From a virus, in IMG/VR virus record IMGVR_UViG_3300033148_004505, positions 1-42,644 of that record: a stretch of 42,644 nt of DNA; one strand, given 5' to 3'. The stretch's first letter is position 1. Each line of letters begins with the position of its first letter. The notes under the pieces were generated by a model, which was not told the origin of the DNA, searched no databases, and saw only the letters and a program-made list of their open reading frames with translations. Positions 8,554 to 18,106 of the stretch are shown here, one piece after another. Made by a program: the position numbers and the translations under genes.

Positions 8554-10227
8554 ATGTGGATACTGGCCTACTTCACACAAGATGGTGAGCCAGCCCTAGG
8601 CCTATCGCCTGTCGTTACTATACGCGACGTTGAAACTGGCAATATTGTTATAAGCGGCGCCAGCATGATTGAGAAAGGCGATGGGTTTTATGGTTACTAT
8701 TTCACTAGTTTTAATCCCGAACAAAATTATGCAATTATATGTGATAGTGTTACGCTATCTGGTGTGGAGAGGTATACCTACGCAGCTAGTGGTGAGTACC
8801 ACGATGTTTTAAATGATATAGAATCAACTGTCGGTATAGTCGATTTACGTACTGATTTGTTACGTAAGGTACAAACAAATAGGTTGGAATTATTTGATGG
8901 TGATACAGACAATTGGATATTATATGATGATGACGGCACTACGCCGCTTTTAACATTTAGTGTTAGTGATAAAGACGGTAATATTATAGTTCAATGTCCT
9001 AATACACCATCTAAAAGATCGCACGCTAAAGGTCTTTCTATTAGTGGGTCAGGTACACCAGAGATTTATATGCGTAAATCTGTATATGACCCAGATAATA
9101 ATGGATATGTTAATGCTGCTGAAACTATTACTGATGGTATTTATACTTCTACTGCGATTCAAGTTAAGAATGCTGTAGATAATTCACATTCAGCTTATCA
9201 ATTAGGTACAAAATTTGTTACTGAATCTGGTATATCTGATGGTAAAGTTTTAACTTATAATTCTAGTTTAGATAAATTAATTTATACTACTCTTTCTGGG
9301 ATTACAATATCAGGCGTTAATGATCATGGGCAGTTAATTGGGTTATTAGATGATGACCATAAACAATATATTTTAGTTAATGGTAATAGGGCTTTTACTG
9401 GTGAAGTAGAAGGTATTTATCCTACTAAATCTGGTAGTTTAGCGACCAAACAATATGTTGATGATGTTTTAGCATCTAGGGGCGCTGTTAAATATGGCAG
9501 AGAGCATTTAACTTATAATAGTACGTATGTAGATGTTGGTTTTAATAGTCAATTGAGTTCATTGGATTACTCTGTTTTGATATCATTGGAAAAGGAAACT
9601 TCACCAATATCAGAATTTAGCTATACTATTACGAATAAAACTATTAATGGTTTTAGAGTTAATTTTTCTGGTTATATAGATGATACTGACTATTATTTAA
9701 ATTGGCAAGTAGCGGCCTCTGGTATAGCGCAAGGCAATTGTTTAGGTGAAGTAAAAGACGATAAGTCTCCAGAATTAGGTGGAGATTTATTACTTGGTGA
9801 GCATGGCATAGAATTAGATACTACACCCAGTGGTAATTTTATTCATGGTTACACTATTGGATATAGCGGTAATTTTTCTTATGTTAACGTGGATTGGAAT
9901 GATACTGGTTTTGCATGTCCATTGCGTGTTAAAACAAATGGTCATTTTGAGCAGTGTACCGCTGCTAGTGGTACTTATAGAATGCCATGTATTGCATTGG
10001 CGTTAGAAGAAGGAACAGGATATAGAAAAGTTTTATGGAATGGTATTATTAGAAAAGATAGTTGGTCATGGACTCCAGGAGATGTAATTTATGTGTCTAC
10101 TGTTGATGGAGCATTAACGAATACAAAACCAACTGTAAGTGGTAGTTGGGTTCAGGTGATTGGTATAGCTATTGCTACTAATACTATTAATTTTAATTCA
10201 GGATTAAACGTAGGTTATATTAATTAA
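8554..10227 (+). CDS. tail fibre / receptor-binding type virion protein
   Basis: A 557-residue protein with a GAGGT site. Residues 1-160 are an anchor module also present as a separate gene at 12191. Near residues 255-310 there is one copy of the fibre repeat DHGxLxGLxDDDHxQY...NGxRxFT...TKxYVD. Residues 310-395 (KYGREHLTYNS...GFRVNFSG...LNWQVAASG) resemble an H-type-lectin-like binding domain. The C-terminus (WTPGDVIYVSTVDGALT, WVQVIGIAIA) is a beta module common at the end of phage fibre and decoration proteins. It would reach the host surface. The close paralogue at 10248 suggests that the two form one complex or offer alternative specificities. Confidence 0.7.
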   Translation: MWILAYFTQDGEPALGLSPVVTIRDVETGNIVISGASMIEKGDGFYGYYFTSFNPEQNYAIICDSVTLSGVERYTYAASGEYHDVLNDIESTVGIVDLRTDLLRKVQTNRLELFDGDTDNWILYDDDGTTPLLTFSVSDKDGNIIVQCPNTPSKRSHAKGLSISGSGTPEIYMRKSVYDPDNNGYVNAAETITDGIYTSTAIQVKNAVDNSHSAYQLGTKFVTESGISDGKVLTYNSSLDKLIYTTLSGITISGVNDHGQLIGLLDDDHKQYILVNGNRAFTGEVEGIYPTKSGSLATKQYVDDVLASRGAVKYGREHLTYNSTYVDVGFNSQLSSLDYSVLISLEKETSPISEFSYTITNKTINGFRVNFSGYIDDTDYYLNWQVAASGIAQGNCLGEVKDDKSPELGGDLLLGEHGIELDTTPSGNFIHGYTIGYSGNFSYVNVDWNDTGFACPLRVKTNGHFEQCTAASGTYRMPCIALALEEGTGYRKVLWNGIIRKDSWSWTPGDVIYVSTVDGALTNTKPTVSGSWVQVIGIAIATNTINFNSGLNVGYIN

Positions 10228-10247
10228 GTAGGGAGGTACAACGATAA

Positions 10248-12122
10248 ATGGCTAAGTTTACGAATGGTGATTTGAGATTAAGAGACGGCCAAAAAGTTAC
10301 ATTTGGTGATAGCCTGGATTCTAATTTATGGTGGGACGGTGCTAATAGTGAGTTGCGTTTAGATACTACTATAAGCGGGGTTACACCAACACAAGACTAC
10401 CACTTAACTACAAAAGCGTATGTTGATGCTATAAGTGGGTCTGTTGTTATAGATCATGGTAATTTAACAGGATTATTAGATGATGACCATTTGCAATATG
10501 TACCAGTTAATGGTAGTAGAGGATTTACATCTACTGTATCTGGTGTTGATCCAACGCATAGTTATGATTTAACTACTAAAAATTATGTGGATGTTGGTCT
10601 AGCAAATGTAAGTGGTTCTATTATTACTGATCACGGACAATTGACAGGTTTATCTGATGATGATCATACTCAGTATATTTTAGCTGATGGAACTAGGAAT
10701 TTTACTGGTATTGTAAGTTATGCTTCACATCCAAATTTTACTTCTAATACACAATTAGTAGATAAAGAATATGTTGATAATGTAGTAAATAATCTTGATT
10801 GGCAAGACAGTGCAATTAATTTTCAAAATACTCCACCTGGAAGTCCAAGTATAGGCGATAGATATGTTGTAGTTAGTGGTACAGGAGTGTGGTCTGGTCA
10901 TGATGATGATGTTGCGGAGTGGAATGGTTCGTCATGGGATTTTACTACTCCTAATGAAGGGTTTGCTCTTTGGGATGAAACTGGCGATCGTCTCATGACT
11001 TATAATGGGACAGCATGGGTGAAATTCGGAAGTACTATTACTCATAATAATTTAAACGGATTGCAGGGGGGTACATCTGGTGAATATTATCATTTAAGTC
11101 AAACATCTTATAACGCTTTAACTAGTGTTGGTGGGGTTGTTAATGCTAGCTCTGAGCATATTCATGATGATAGGTATTATACTGAAAGTGAAGTTGATAC
11201 AGTTAGTAGTATATATACAGTATATTATTTACATGAAGAGGATTCAGATATAGATGGTTATAAAATATTATCAGAGGTGCCGTCTAATCATGATGAAACG
11301 TATGACGAAGTGACTATTTCAGTTGCAGACGGTGAAACATTAGTATGTAGTCATGTTACAGCGTCAGGCGTGCCTAATACTACGCATGTTATTGCAGGCA
11401 CATGGGTTTGGGTGTTGTGGGCGGATGTGAATGCTGTTAGTCAAGGGCCTCATTATTTAAGAGCTAAATGGTATAGGCGGGAGCAAAATGGTACGGAGCA
11501 CCTCTTGTTTGAGCAGGAACAAGAGATTATATCTACTACACCTACTAGATATCAGGTAGAGACCTCTATATCTGGTATAGTAATGTCAGTAACTGATAGG
11601 TTGGTGCTTAAAACATATGCAGAAACATCAGCTAATTCAAACCGCACAATAAGATATTATTTAGAAGGCACTGACCATGCTACTAGATATAATACTCCGG
11701 TGTATGCCAATTGTACATATGATCATGGAAATTTGAGTGGGTTGGCTGATGATGATCACCCACAATATGTAAGAGTTGATGGCAGTAGAGGGTTTACAGC
11801 TACTATATCAGGTATTGATCCATCACATTCATATGATTTAGCGACCAAGAATTATGTAGATAATCGTACTATTTATAGAATTCATGAGCACGGAAGGCAG
11901 GCTATTGCTAATGGGTCTTCTCAAGTATCTATTGCGTTTAATACTGCATTAAGTAATACTAATTATACAGTAAATGCTACATTGGAGAATACTATAGACT
12001 CTCCTCCTTCTATTTATGCGTTTAGCGTAACCTCTAAAACTACTACAGGGTTTACAGTAACACTTGCTGGAACCACTGATTCTGCTAATTATGTGTTAAA
12101 TTGGTTTGTAATTTCTGATTAG
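10248..12122 (+). CDS. tail fibre protein with DUF2793-like and lectin-like domains
   Basis: A 624-residue protein with a GGGAGG site. It has three full copies of the DHGxLxGLxDDDHxQY...YVD repeat (residues about 66-115, 125-180, 490-540) plus a partial copy near the N-terminus. Residues 195-260 match the DUF2793 pattern (PSIGDRYVVVSGTGVWSGHDD, WNGSSWDF, GFALWDE). A glycine-rich segment (LNGLQGGTSGEYYHLS) is typical of fibre shafts. The last 85 residues, ending VLNWFVISD, parallel the lectin-like part of the previous gene. The repeats are nearly identical at some codons, which would favour recombination between the fibre genes. Host-receptor binding is the expected role. Confidence 0.8.
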   Translation: MAKFTNGDLRLRDGQKVTFGDSLDSNLWWDGANSELRLDTTISGVTPTQDYHLTTKAYVDAISGSVVIDHGNLTGLLDDDHLQYVPVNGSRGFTSTVSGVDPTHSYDLTTKNYVDVGLANVSGSIITDHGQLTGLSDDDHTQYILADGTRNFTGIVSYASHPNFTSNTQLVDKEYVDNVVNNLDWQDSAINFQNTPPGSPSIGDRYVVVSGTGVWSGHDDDVAEWNGSSWDFTTPNEGFALWDETGDRLMTYNGTAWVKFGSTITHNNLNGLQGGTSGEYYHLSQTSYNALTSVGGVVNASSEHIHDDRYYTESEVDTVSSIYTVYYLHEEDSDIDGYKILSEVPSNHDETYDEVTISVADGETLVCSHVTASGVPNTTHVIAGTWVWVLWADVNAVSQGPHYLRAKWYRREQNGTEHLLFEQEQEIISTTPTRYQVETSISGIVMSVTDRLVLKTYAETSANSNRTIRYYLEGTDHATRYNTPVYANCTYDHGNLSGLADDDHPQYVRVDGSRGFTATISGIDPSHSYDLATKNYVDNRTIYRIHEHGRQAIANGSSQVSIAFNTALSNTNYTVNATLENTIDSPPSIYAFSVTSKTTTGFTVTLAGTTDSANYVLNWFVISD

Positions 12123-12129
12123 TGCAGTA

Positions 12130-12155
12130 ACAGCAGAAAGCCGTTCTTTTGCTGT
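12130..12155 (+). terminator. hairpin after the fibre gene
   Basis: ACAGCA-G-AAAG (12130-12140) pairs with CTTT-TGCTGT (12146-12155) around CCGTT: ten base pairs with one bulged G, 8 nt after the fibre stop. There is no U-tract after it, so it may be a weak terminator or an mRNA-end structure. Confidence 0.35.
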
Positions 12156-12190
12156 GGATTCAATATATTATGATTGGCGAGGGCTGTATA

Positions 12191-12667
12191 ATGTTTTATA
12201 CCGTTTATTATAGTTCTATGGGAAATCCAGTTAATAATTTGAACCCAGTTATTAAGATACGTGAGATAGAGTCTGGGAATATTGTAGCTAGCGGTGTTAT
12301 GATCTCATTAGGGGGCGGCTTATATACTTATGATTTTCCATCATATGATTTGCGAGAAGAGCATATGGTGGTTTGCGATGCTATGACTCATTCTGTAGAC
12401 GAAAGGTATAAATTTTTGGCCAGTGGTGAGTATGGGGATTTGTTAAATACAGTAGCTATATTAAATGATAATATTGAATTAAGGACTTTATTAATTAAGA
12501 AGATATTAACTAATAAGTTAGAATTGCAAGATGGCGATGTTAATAATTGGATTTTGTATGATGATGATAATTTAACTGAATTGTTAAAGTGGGATGTTAA
12601 AGACAAAGAAAACAATAAAATTATTGAACGGTCTAATACTAATTCTAGAAGGAGTAAGGCTAGATAA
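12191..12667 (+). CDS. stand-alone fibre anchor-module paralogue
   Basis: A 158-residue protein. ATG 12191 is preferred because GAGGG lies 7 nt upstream; a TTG at 12149 would add 14 residues without a site. It is clearly paralogous to residues 1-160 of the 8554 gene: shared IRxxExGNIVxSG, CDxxTxSxxERYxxxASGEYxDxLN, the long helix LRT..I.K..TNKLEL.DGD, and NWILYDDD. The copy stops where the fibre shaft would begin. It may be a shortened fibre left by duplication, or a chaperone or adaptor that occupies fibre sockets. Confidence 0.65.
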   Translation: MFYTVYYSSMGNPVNNLNPVIKIREIESGNIVASGVMISLGGGLYTYDFPSYDLREEHMVVCDAMTHSVDERYKFLASGEYGDLLNTVAILNDNIELRTLLIKKILTNKLELQDGDVNNWILYDDDNLTELLKWDVKDKENNKIIERSNTNSRRSKAR

Positions 12668-12993
12668 TGAGCATAACAACGTGGGGATGGGGATCGTGTG
12701 GAGTTGCTATAAGTACATCTGGGTGGGGCGCATGTCCATGTCTTGAATATATTCCTTCTATTATAGCAGAGTTTTTAGCATGTAGTAAAGCATATTCATG
12801 CGTTGTTACTCGAACTTATGTACAAATTAAACATCGTACGACTGGTGAGGTTTTATTACGGGCTAAGCCGTCTTCTATACCTTCTAGAGTTATGTCTGAG
12901 TTAATTATGCGAAGTGATAATGTTGCTTCTATTGCTAAGCAGAGGAGTAAAGGTTGGCCTAGAGAGTCTAACGAAATTTGTGAGGATACGTAA
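12667..12993 (+). CDS. unknown small protein, fibre-linked
   Basis: A 108-residue protein whose ATG overlaps the preceding stop by one base (TAATG), so translation is coupled. It begins with a Gly/Trp/Cys-rich stretch (TTWGWGSCGVAISTSGWGACPC), unusual here for its cysteines, and continues as a basic region. Phage fibre operons often hold short TWGWG-type proteins, but I cannot assign a role. Confidence 0.5.
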   Translation: MSITTWGWGSCGVAISTSGWGACPCLEYIPSIIAEFLACSKAYSCVVTRTYVQIKHRTTGEVLLRAKPSSIPSRVMSELIMRSDNVASIAKQRSKGWPRESNEICEDT

Positions 12994-12996
12994 TAT

Positions 12997-13512
12997 ATGC
13001 CTCGTAAAAAGTTTAAAAAGACTAAGAAAAAGTTTAAGAAAGAATGGACTAGGTTAGTTAATGGTTTGAGTAGAAATATCTATGTATATTTGCGAGATAT
13101 AACAGCTGAATGTCCAAACTGTTATTATGATAAAGTGAATAGAGCTAGCAGTGGTGTTCCTAAATCTAGTCCTGGTGATCCTAATTATTTCGCTTATGGT
13201 AGATGTCCTGTATGTTTAGGTAAGGGAGTTATCACTACTTCACGCAAACGCTGTATTTCTGGCATTGTTAATTGGAGCCCGTCTGGCGATAGCTTGAATT
13301 CATTGACGTTTACTGAAGCTGGTTTTGAAGGTGCTACTTTAGTGGAATTAAAAACCGACCCTTGTTATTTGGATTTATTAAAAAATTCTAAATATGTTGT
13401 AATTGACGGTGTTAAATGTAAATTGGCTAGGCCACCAATTTTACGTGGTTTAGGTGATGGACATATTTTAATAGTCCATTTTTTTACCGAATATAAACTA
13501 AGTAAAAAATAA
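12997..13512 (+). CDS. Zn-ribbon neck/head-completion candidate
   Basis: A 171-residue protein. The N-terminus is extremely lysine-rich (PRKKFKKTKKKFKKEW), and a zinc site follows (ECPNCYYD ... GRCPVCLGKG, a CxxC pair similar to DnaJ-type knuckles). The C-terminal half is beta-type with a DGVKCKLARPP turn. Position between fibre genes and the presumed tail-completion genes suggests a neck or head-closure protein, with the basic end possibly touching DNA. This is inference, as I know no named family for certain. Confidence 0.5.
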   Translation: MPRKKFKKTKKKFKKEWTRLVNGLSRNIYVYLRDITAECPNCYYDKVNRASSGVPKSSPGDPNYFAYGRCPVCLGKGVITTSRKRCISGIVNWSPSGDSLNSLTFTEAGFEGATLVELKTDPCYLDLLKNSKYVVIDGVKCKLARPPILRGLGDGHILIVHFFTEYKLSKK

Positions 13513-13566
13513 TGGTTAGTATGTAAAATAATAAACTAACTATTTAATATAAAAGGAGTATCAATT

Positions 13567-14121
13567 TTGGTAGATTATAAATTGTTGAATTTATTAAAAA
13601 GAGCAGCAGAGAAAGAAATTGATACATTAACTGATGAATTTATAGCAAAATTTGATAAGGAAATCGTGGAGTATGAAGATCCTGATGATCCAGCTAGACC
13701 ATCTGTATGTCGTGATGAATTTAGACAATTTATAAAAAATACGTTGGAAAAAAATATACGTATTATAGACGGTGGGATAGAAATAGGTGTAGGTGATAAT
13801 GAGAAATTAGGGTTTGGGGAAAGATTGGATGAAGAAACCACGGATTGTTTAAAAATAATAGGTACAATATTGCAGGGTATTAATGGAGAATATGTTTTAG
13901 TTACAAGTGACATGACTGGAGGCCCAGAAGGACGTTTTGGAGAAGCGTTTTTAATGCCTTTAGATGAATACAGACGCGAAGCTCCTATTAAAGGTTGGAA
14001 TATTGATAGACCTATTTGGAGATTTTCTAATTTTAAAGGAATACCTGATTTTTTTAAAATAGATATTAGTAATGTTATGGAAAGGATAACTAAAAATTTT
14101 ATGGAGATGCTTGCTGAGTAA
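13567..14121 (+). CDS. unknown neck/tail-completion candidate
   Basis: A 184-residue protein from TTG 13567, supported by AGGAG 8 nt upstream and no other start nearby. It is acidic and helical at both ends (LLNLLKRAAEKEIDTLTDEF, VMERITKNFMEML), with a central segment that includes PDDPARPS and GGPEGRFGEAF. It overlaps the next gene by one base, so the two are coupled. Gene order before the tail tube gene suggests a head-tail joining or tail-completion part. No motif is recognised. Confidence 0.5.
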   Translation: MVDYKLLNLLKRAAEKEIDTLTDEFIAKFDKEIVEYEDPDDPARPSVCRDEFRQFIKNTLEKNIRIIDGGIEIGVGDNEKLGFGERLDEETTDCLKIIGTILQGINGEYVLVTSDMTGGPEGRFGEAFLMPLDEYRREAPIKGWNIDRPIWRFSNFKGIPDFFKIDISNVMERITKNFMEMLAE

Positions 14122-14930
14122 TGGAAGCGTTACGAAAAGAGAACTTGAGTTTACATCATTATTTGCGTTTTAATGTTTTGAATAAATATATTGAAACTGA
14201 ATTGAATGTTGAATTAGAATATATTGATGATTTATCTTCAACTGGATCATATGTTTATGGTGCTAAATCGAGTAGAGTGCCGATGCCTATTAGTTTAGGT
14301 AGAGGATGGGTTTACCTTGATGCTTATGGCGATACAAATGAACAACAAAATAGAGTTAAGGTTTATGATGGGTTGGGTACTATTATTAGTGGATCTAATT
14401 ATATGATTGATTATATAGATGGTAGAATAGTAACTGCTAGTAAAAGTATAATACCTACTAGAGTGAGTTATGATTATTTTTATGTAGCGTTGGTTAATGA
14501 TTGGGAAGCTGCGGAAAATTCTGGCGCACCAATTGTTGTGGTTGATTTAGAATCATTTCAAAAAACTGGATTTCAATTAGGCGGTGGTAAATTAGTACCT
14601 AGGAGAGGACATTTACATATTTTTGCTACTGATAGAGCAGAACGAGATGATTTGATTGAATTGTTATATGACGGTATTAATGAGAAATGCGTTCCTAATC
14701 AGGATTGGCCTAAAGGCACTATGTTAGATTGGGATGGTACTTTTAATGTAGATTATGAATATAAAACAGTTGAATATGCAAGTTGTTTGCATATAGAAAA
14801 TGTTGCCGCTACTATTTTAAATCCGCCATTATTAACTAGAATTCCTAGAGTGGATTATAGGATGTTAAGTGATCTTAATCGTTATAGAGCTAGAATAGAT
14901 TTTGACATGTTTTATTGGAGAGAATATTAG
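14121..14930 (+). CDS. tail terminator/completion-like protein
   Basis: A 269-residue protein whose ATG overlaps the previous stop. Residues 1-150 read as a beta-rich domain ending in VSYDYFYVALVNDWE. Residues 150-269 contain a core of alternating helices and strands (IVVVDLESFQKTGFQLGGG, HLHIFATDRAERDDLIELLYDGI) similar in outline to phage tail-terminator proteins. It stands just before the tail tube gene, interrupted only by an endonuclease gene. It likely caps the tail tube at the head end. Confidence in the exact role is moderate. Confidence 0.5.
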   Translation: MEALRKENLSLHHYLRFNVLNKYIETELNVELEYIDDLSSTGSYVYGAKSSRVPMPISLGRGWVYLDAYGDTNEQQNRVKVYDGLGTIISGSNYMIDYIDGRIVTASKSIIPTRVSYDYFYVALVNDWEAAENSGAPIVVVDLESFQKTGFQLGGGKLVPRRGHLHIFATDRAERDDLIELLYDGINEKCVPNQDWPKGTMLDWDGTFNVDYEYKTVEYASCLHIENVAATILNPPLLTRIPRVDYRMLSDLNRYRARIDFDMFYWREY

Positions 14931-16403
14931 GTGCGTAAGTATACTTATGAAGAGGTAAAGGCAGCGTTTGAAAAAGAAGGCTACGAATTGTTGTCTGGCA
15001 AATATGTAAACTGTAAAACTAAGTTAAAATATAAATGCCCATATGGACATATATATAGTGTATCTTTTGAAGGCTGGATGAAGGGGCGTAGGTGTTATTT
15101 TTGTAGAGCCAACATTAAATTAACTACTCAATACGTTAGAACAGCTTTGGAAAAAGATGGTTATGAGTTATTAAGTGAATATAAAAACAGCCGTGTTAAA
15201 TTTAAATATAAATGTCCAAATGGACACATAGGGTACATTAAATGGGATCATTGGAGAGATGGACATAGATGTTCTGTTTGTGCAGGAAATGTAAAAGTAG
15301 ATAAATCTATTATCGAAAAAGAATTTCATAAAGAGGGTTATTGTGTATTAAGCGTATTCAGCAGTAGAGGAAGAACTAGAGTTAGATATAAATGTTCAAA
15401 TGGGCATATACATGATATGTATTATTATAATTGGCGCAGGGGCTATAGGTGCCCAACTTGTGCTGGAAACGTTAAAAAATCTTATACATATATAAAGAAT
15501 GCAATTGAGTCTGAGGGTTATAAATTATTGTCTAAAAAATATATCAATAATAAATCTAAATTAAATTTAATATGCCCTAATAATCATTTATATAAAGTTT
15601 CGTGGGATGAGTGGAATAGGTTAAATTCTAGGTGCCCACGATGTGGTAAAGTAGGAGAATCAATACAGGAAGAGAATTTATTTAAATTTATTTCTAAATA
15701 TGGAAAGTTTATACGAAGAGATAGAGCGATATTAAATAATAAAGAGTTAGATTTTGTAAATTATGAATTTAGATTGGCTATTGAGTATTGTGGATTATAT
15801 TGGCATTCTAATAAATTTAAGAGAAGAAATTATCATTTAAATAAATTGGAAGCTTGTTTAAACAATGGCTATAAGTTAATTACTATTTTTGAAGATGAAT
15901 GGGTGTTTAAACCAAAGGTAGTGATGTATAAATTAAGAACTATATTTAACGATGTTAAAAATTTTGAACTTGATAAACACCACATTAGTAAAATTAATTA
16001 CTTATACGCTAAAAAATTTTTTGATTGTTATTCGTTTAACAGCATTGATGTTTCTAGTATTACTTTTGGTATGTTTGTAGATGATTTATTGGTATGTGCT
16101 GTTAATTTTGTATATGACGATGTATGGATTGTTAATGATATTGCGTTTTTATCTAACTATTATAATATAGAGAGTGTATATATAATATTGGATTATTTTA
16201 AAGATCGATATAATATTTCTGAGTTAAAACTATATGTTGATAGAAGATGGGATATATACGATTTTAATTCTTATGGCTTTGCATTATACAAAATTATTGA
16301 ACCAAAGTATTGGTATATTGAGAAGCAACGTCGTTTAGATAAGAAAGTTGGTAAATTTGGGGTATGGGATTGTGGTTATAAATTATTCATCAAACATTAT
16401 TGA
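14931..16403 (+). CDS. Vsr-like homing endonuclease with four zinc repeats
   Basis: A 490-residue protein that opens with GTG directly after the previous stop. Four tandem repeats of about 60 residues (1-60, 61-120, 121-180, 181-240) each follow GYxLLS...NxxxKxxYKCPNGH...W..W..G.RCPxC, a treble-clef-like zinc unit. The nuclease follows: KELDFVN (E272, D274), LAIEYCGLYWHS (E285, H292), ITIFEDEW. The end is VWDCGY. It is a paralogue of the 5171 and 18154 genes. Several zinc repeats per protein suggest modular reading of a long DNA target. It lies between the tail-terminator-like and tube genes, a conserved locus that suits homing. Confidence 0.8.
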   Translation: MRKYTYEEVKAAFEKEGYELLSGKYVNCKTKLKYKCPYGHIYSVSFEGWMKGRRCYFCRANIKLTTQYVRTALEKDGYELLSEYKNSRVKFKYKCPNGHIGYIKWDHWRDGHRCSVCAGNVKVDKSIIEKEFHKEGYCVLSVFSSRGRTRVRYKCSNGHIHDMYYYNWRRGYRCPTCAGNVKKSYTYIKNAIESEGYKLLSKKYINNKSKLNLICPNNHLYKVSWDEWNRLNSRCPRCGKVGESIQEENLFKFISKYGKFIRRDRAILNNKELDFVNYEFRLAIEYCGLYWHSNKFKRRNYHLNKLEACLNNGYKLITIFEDEWVFKPKVVMYKLRTIFNDVKNFELDKHHISKINYLYAKKFFDCYSFNSIDVSSITFGMFVDDLLVCAVNFVYDDVWIVNDIAFLSNYYNIESVYIILDYFKDRYNISELKLYVDRRWDIYDFNSYGFALYKIIEPKYWYIEKQRRLDKKVGKFGVWDCGYKLFIKHY

Positions 16404-16420
16404 TGGAGACGGTAAAGGAG

Positions 16421-16504
16421 TATACTAATATGCCTCGGTTAGTATATTTGAATTTCGGGTTTGTATTAGTTTTAAGCCAACCTCAGTTAGTTAAAATTTA
16501 TTAA
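16421..16504 (+). promoter_or_regulatory. leader of the tail tube gene: inverted repeat and possible 24-codon peptide
   Basis: TATACTAA 16421-16428 pairs with TTAGTATA 16439-16446 around a 10-nt loop. ATG 16430 inside the loop opens a 24-codon frame to TAA 16502-16504, and that stop overlaps the AAGGAGG site of the tube gene. The arrangement could couple leader translation to the tube gene. The peptide may be chance. Confidence 0.3.
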
Positions 16505-16519
16505 GGAGGAAAATTTCTT

Positions 16520-18097
16520 ATGGCTAGTAGAAATAGAATTATATTTGCCTCACAATCTGTTTGGTGTAACGGGAGTATTTTATATAGGGTGCAAACACTT
16601 GGTAGTACTACTACCTTTACATCAGAAGATATTTTTGAATTAGGTCATCTTGACATTGTAGATGTAGTCGATGATGTCCCTGCTGTTGCTGTAACTTTGA
16701 ACACCAACGATTGGGGTGACGTCAGAACTATGGCTATTCTTGCTCAGGTGGCACCAGACAAAATTACAATGAGTGGCACTGCTGATTCATCTAATGCGAA
16801 TTTGGTGGTTGTAGACAGCGATAATCAACCTACTTCTACTTATTTACATGGCGTGTCGTTAGCGGATTTCGCTATTGTCTGTGGTAATTTGCCAGGTGTT
16901 TCGTTGTGGGCTCCTGTTCAGTCAGAATGTGATTTAGGTACTTTGGCTAATAATATTGATCAAACCTTGTATATGGATGAGGTTTATATAAATAGCCTTG
17001 AATTTGGGTATACGACTGGAGCGAATGCTACAGAAAATTATGGCGCAGAAACTGACCAAAAGATGTGGTTATTGAATGATGGCCGTTTTGTTAATTGGGA
17101 GGAGCTAGCTTACACCGATTTTTCTGGCGGACATGCTACAATTGCTTCTGGTGTTACTATAGCTACATTTTCTGATGGTAGTTTTGGATTTTTGAGGACT
17201 GATGATAATGGTGCTCGTGGTGTTACTTTTTATGATGATAGTGAAGGCGAGATGTATAATGTTGCTGTTGTGAGTGGTACAGCAGCTACGTTGGATAATT
17301 TTGTGTATGATCCTGCTACGCATAGATTATATGCGCCTACTAATTTAACTATGGCAGCTGGAGATAAAGTTTTTGCGCTTTATGCTGCTAATGGTTATAC
17401 TCAATCTACAGAGAATAAATATTTTGACATTTTAGATTCTATAAATAGACCTGATACTATAGGCGCTGTTAGACAGGGGCAGGTTGAAATTTATATTGTT
17501 TCTGATAATGATACTTCTTATCGGAATGCATGGCGACTTACTGGGTGTACTATTACTTCAGACTTGACTCGTGAAGCGTTGGCTGAATTAGGACATTTAG
17601 GCCCTTATGATAGGCCGTTGACACTTCCTATTCCTATAACTGTAACAATAGACACTACAGCTGGTGATTTGGAGCACTGGTCACGCTTTGCTGATAGATA
17701 TTCAGAATATGATGCAAATACTATGACAGAAATAGACCTTGCTGACTTAATGGCGTCAGACGACCTTAAACTTGTTGTTAAAGTGTTTGCGCAGACTGAT
17801 GAGGAGGCAGGAGGTACTGGTGCTAATAGGAAAATCGCAGTTGGTTCAGATTTGATCGGACAAGCGTATTGGCATAATGGAGTAAGAGGTATATATGCTG
17901 CTGGTGACCGTGAGTATGCTTTAAAGACAATTATTGTTGAGCATTTAAAGATTACTGATGAAGCTTACACGCTTGATATGGGAGCCAATGCAACGCAATC
18001 GTTTGGGTTTAGATCAACAAACGATTTATACGTTGTTAAAGGTGACTTAGATATTACATATATTACTAGTGGTAATAAAATTAGACGTAATAGTTAA
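16520..18097 (+). CDS. major tail tube protein with internal duplication
   Basis: A 525-residue protein with a strong AAGGAGG site. Two halves share signatures in the same order: ELGHL (40-44 and 356-360) followed by P-x-VTL/VTI and an acidic/Gly turn, then GANAT (167-171 and 488-492) followed by Y/F-G. Between the halves lies a 130-residue insert that may be an extra surface domain. Position after neck genes and before the chaperones and tape measure identifies a tail tube protein. Common tube proteins are 150-250 residues with one barrel and build six-fold rings. A double-barrel chain could build three-fold rings, as reported for Thermus phage P74-26, which has a very long tail. No sheath gene is seen. 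Confidence 0.75.
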   Translation: MASRNRIIFASQSVWCNGSILYRVQTLGSTTTFTSEDIFELGHLDIVDVVDDVPAVAVTLNTNDWGDVRTMAILAQVAPDKITMSGTADSSNANLVVVDSDNQPTSTYLHGVSLADFAIVCGNLPGVSLWAPVQSECDLGTLANNIDQTLYMDEVYINSLEFGYTTGANATENYGAETDQKMWLLNDGRFVNWEELAYTDFSGGHATIASGVTIATFSDGSFGFLRTDDNGARGVTFYDDSEGEMYNVAVVSGTAATLDNFVYDPATHRLYAPTNLTMAAGDKVFALYAANGYTQSTENKYFDILDSINRPDTIGAVRQGQVEIYIVSDNDTSYRNAWRLTGCTITSDLTREALAELGHLGPYDRPLTLPIPITVTIDTTAGDLEHWSRFADRYSEYDANTMTEIDLADLMASDDLKLVVKVFAQTDEEAGGTGANRKIAVGSDLIGQAYWHNGVRGIYAAGDREYALKTIIVEHLKITDEAYTLDMGANATQSFGFRSTNDLYVVKGDLDITYITSGNKIRRNS

Positions 18098-18106
18098 TTT
18101 GAAAAT

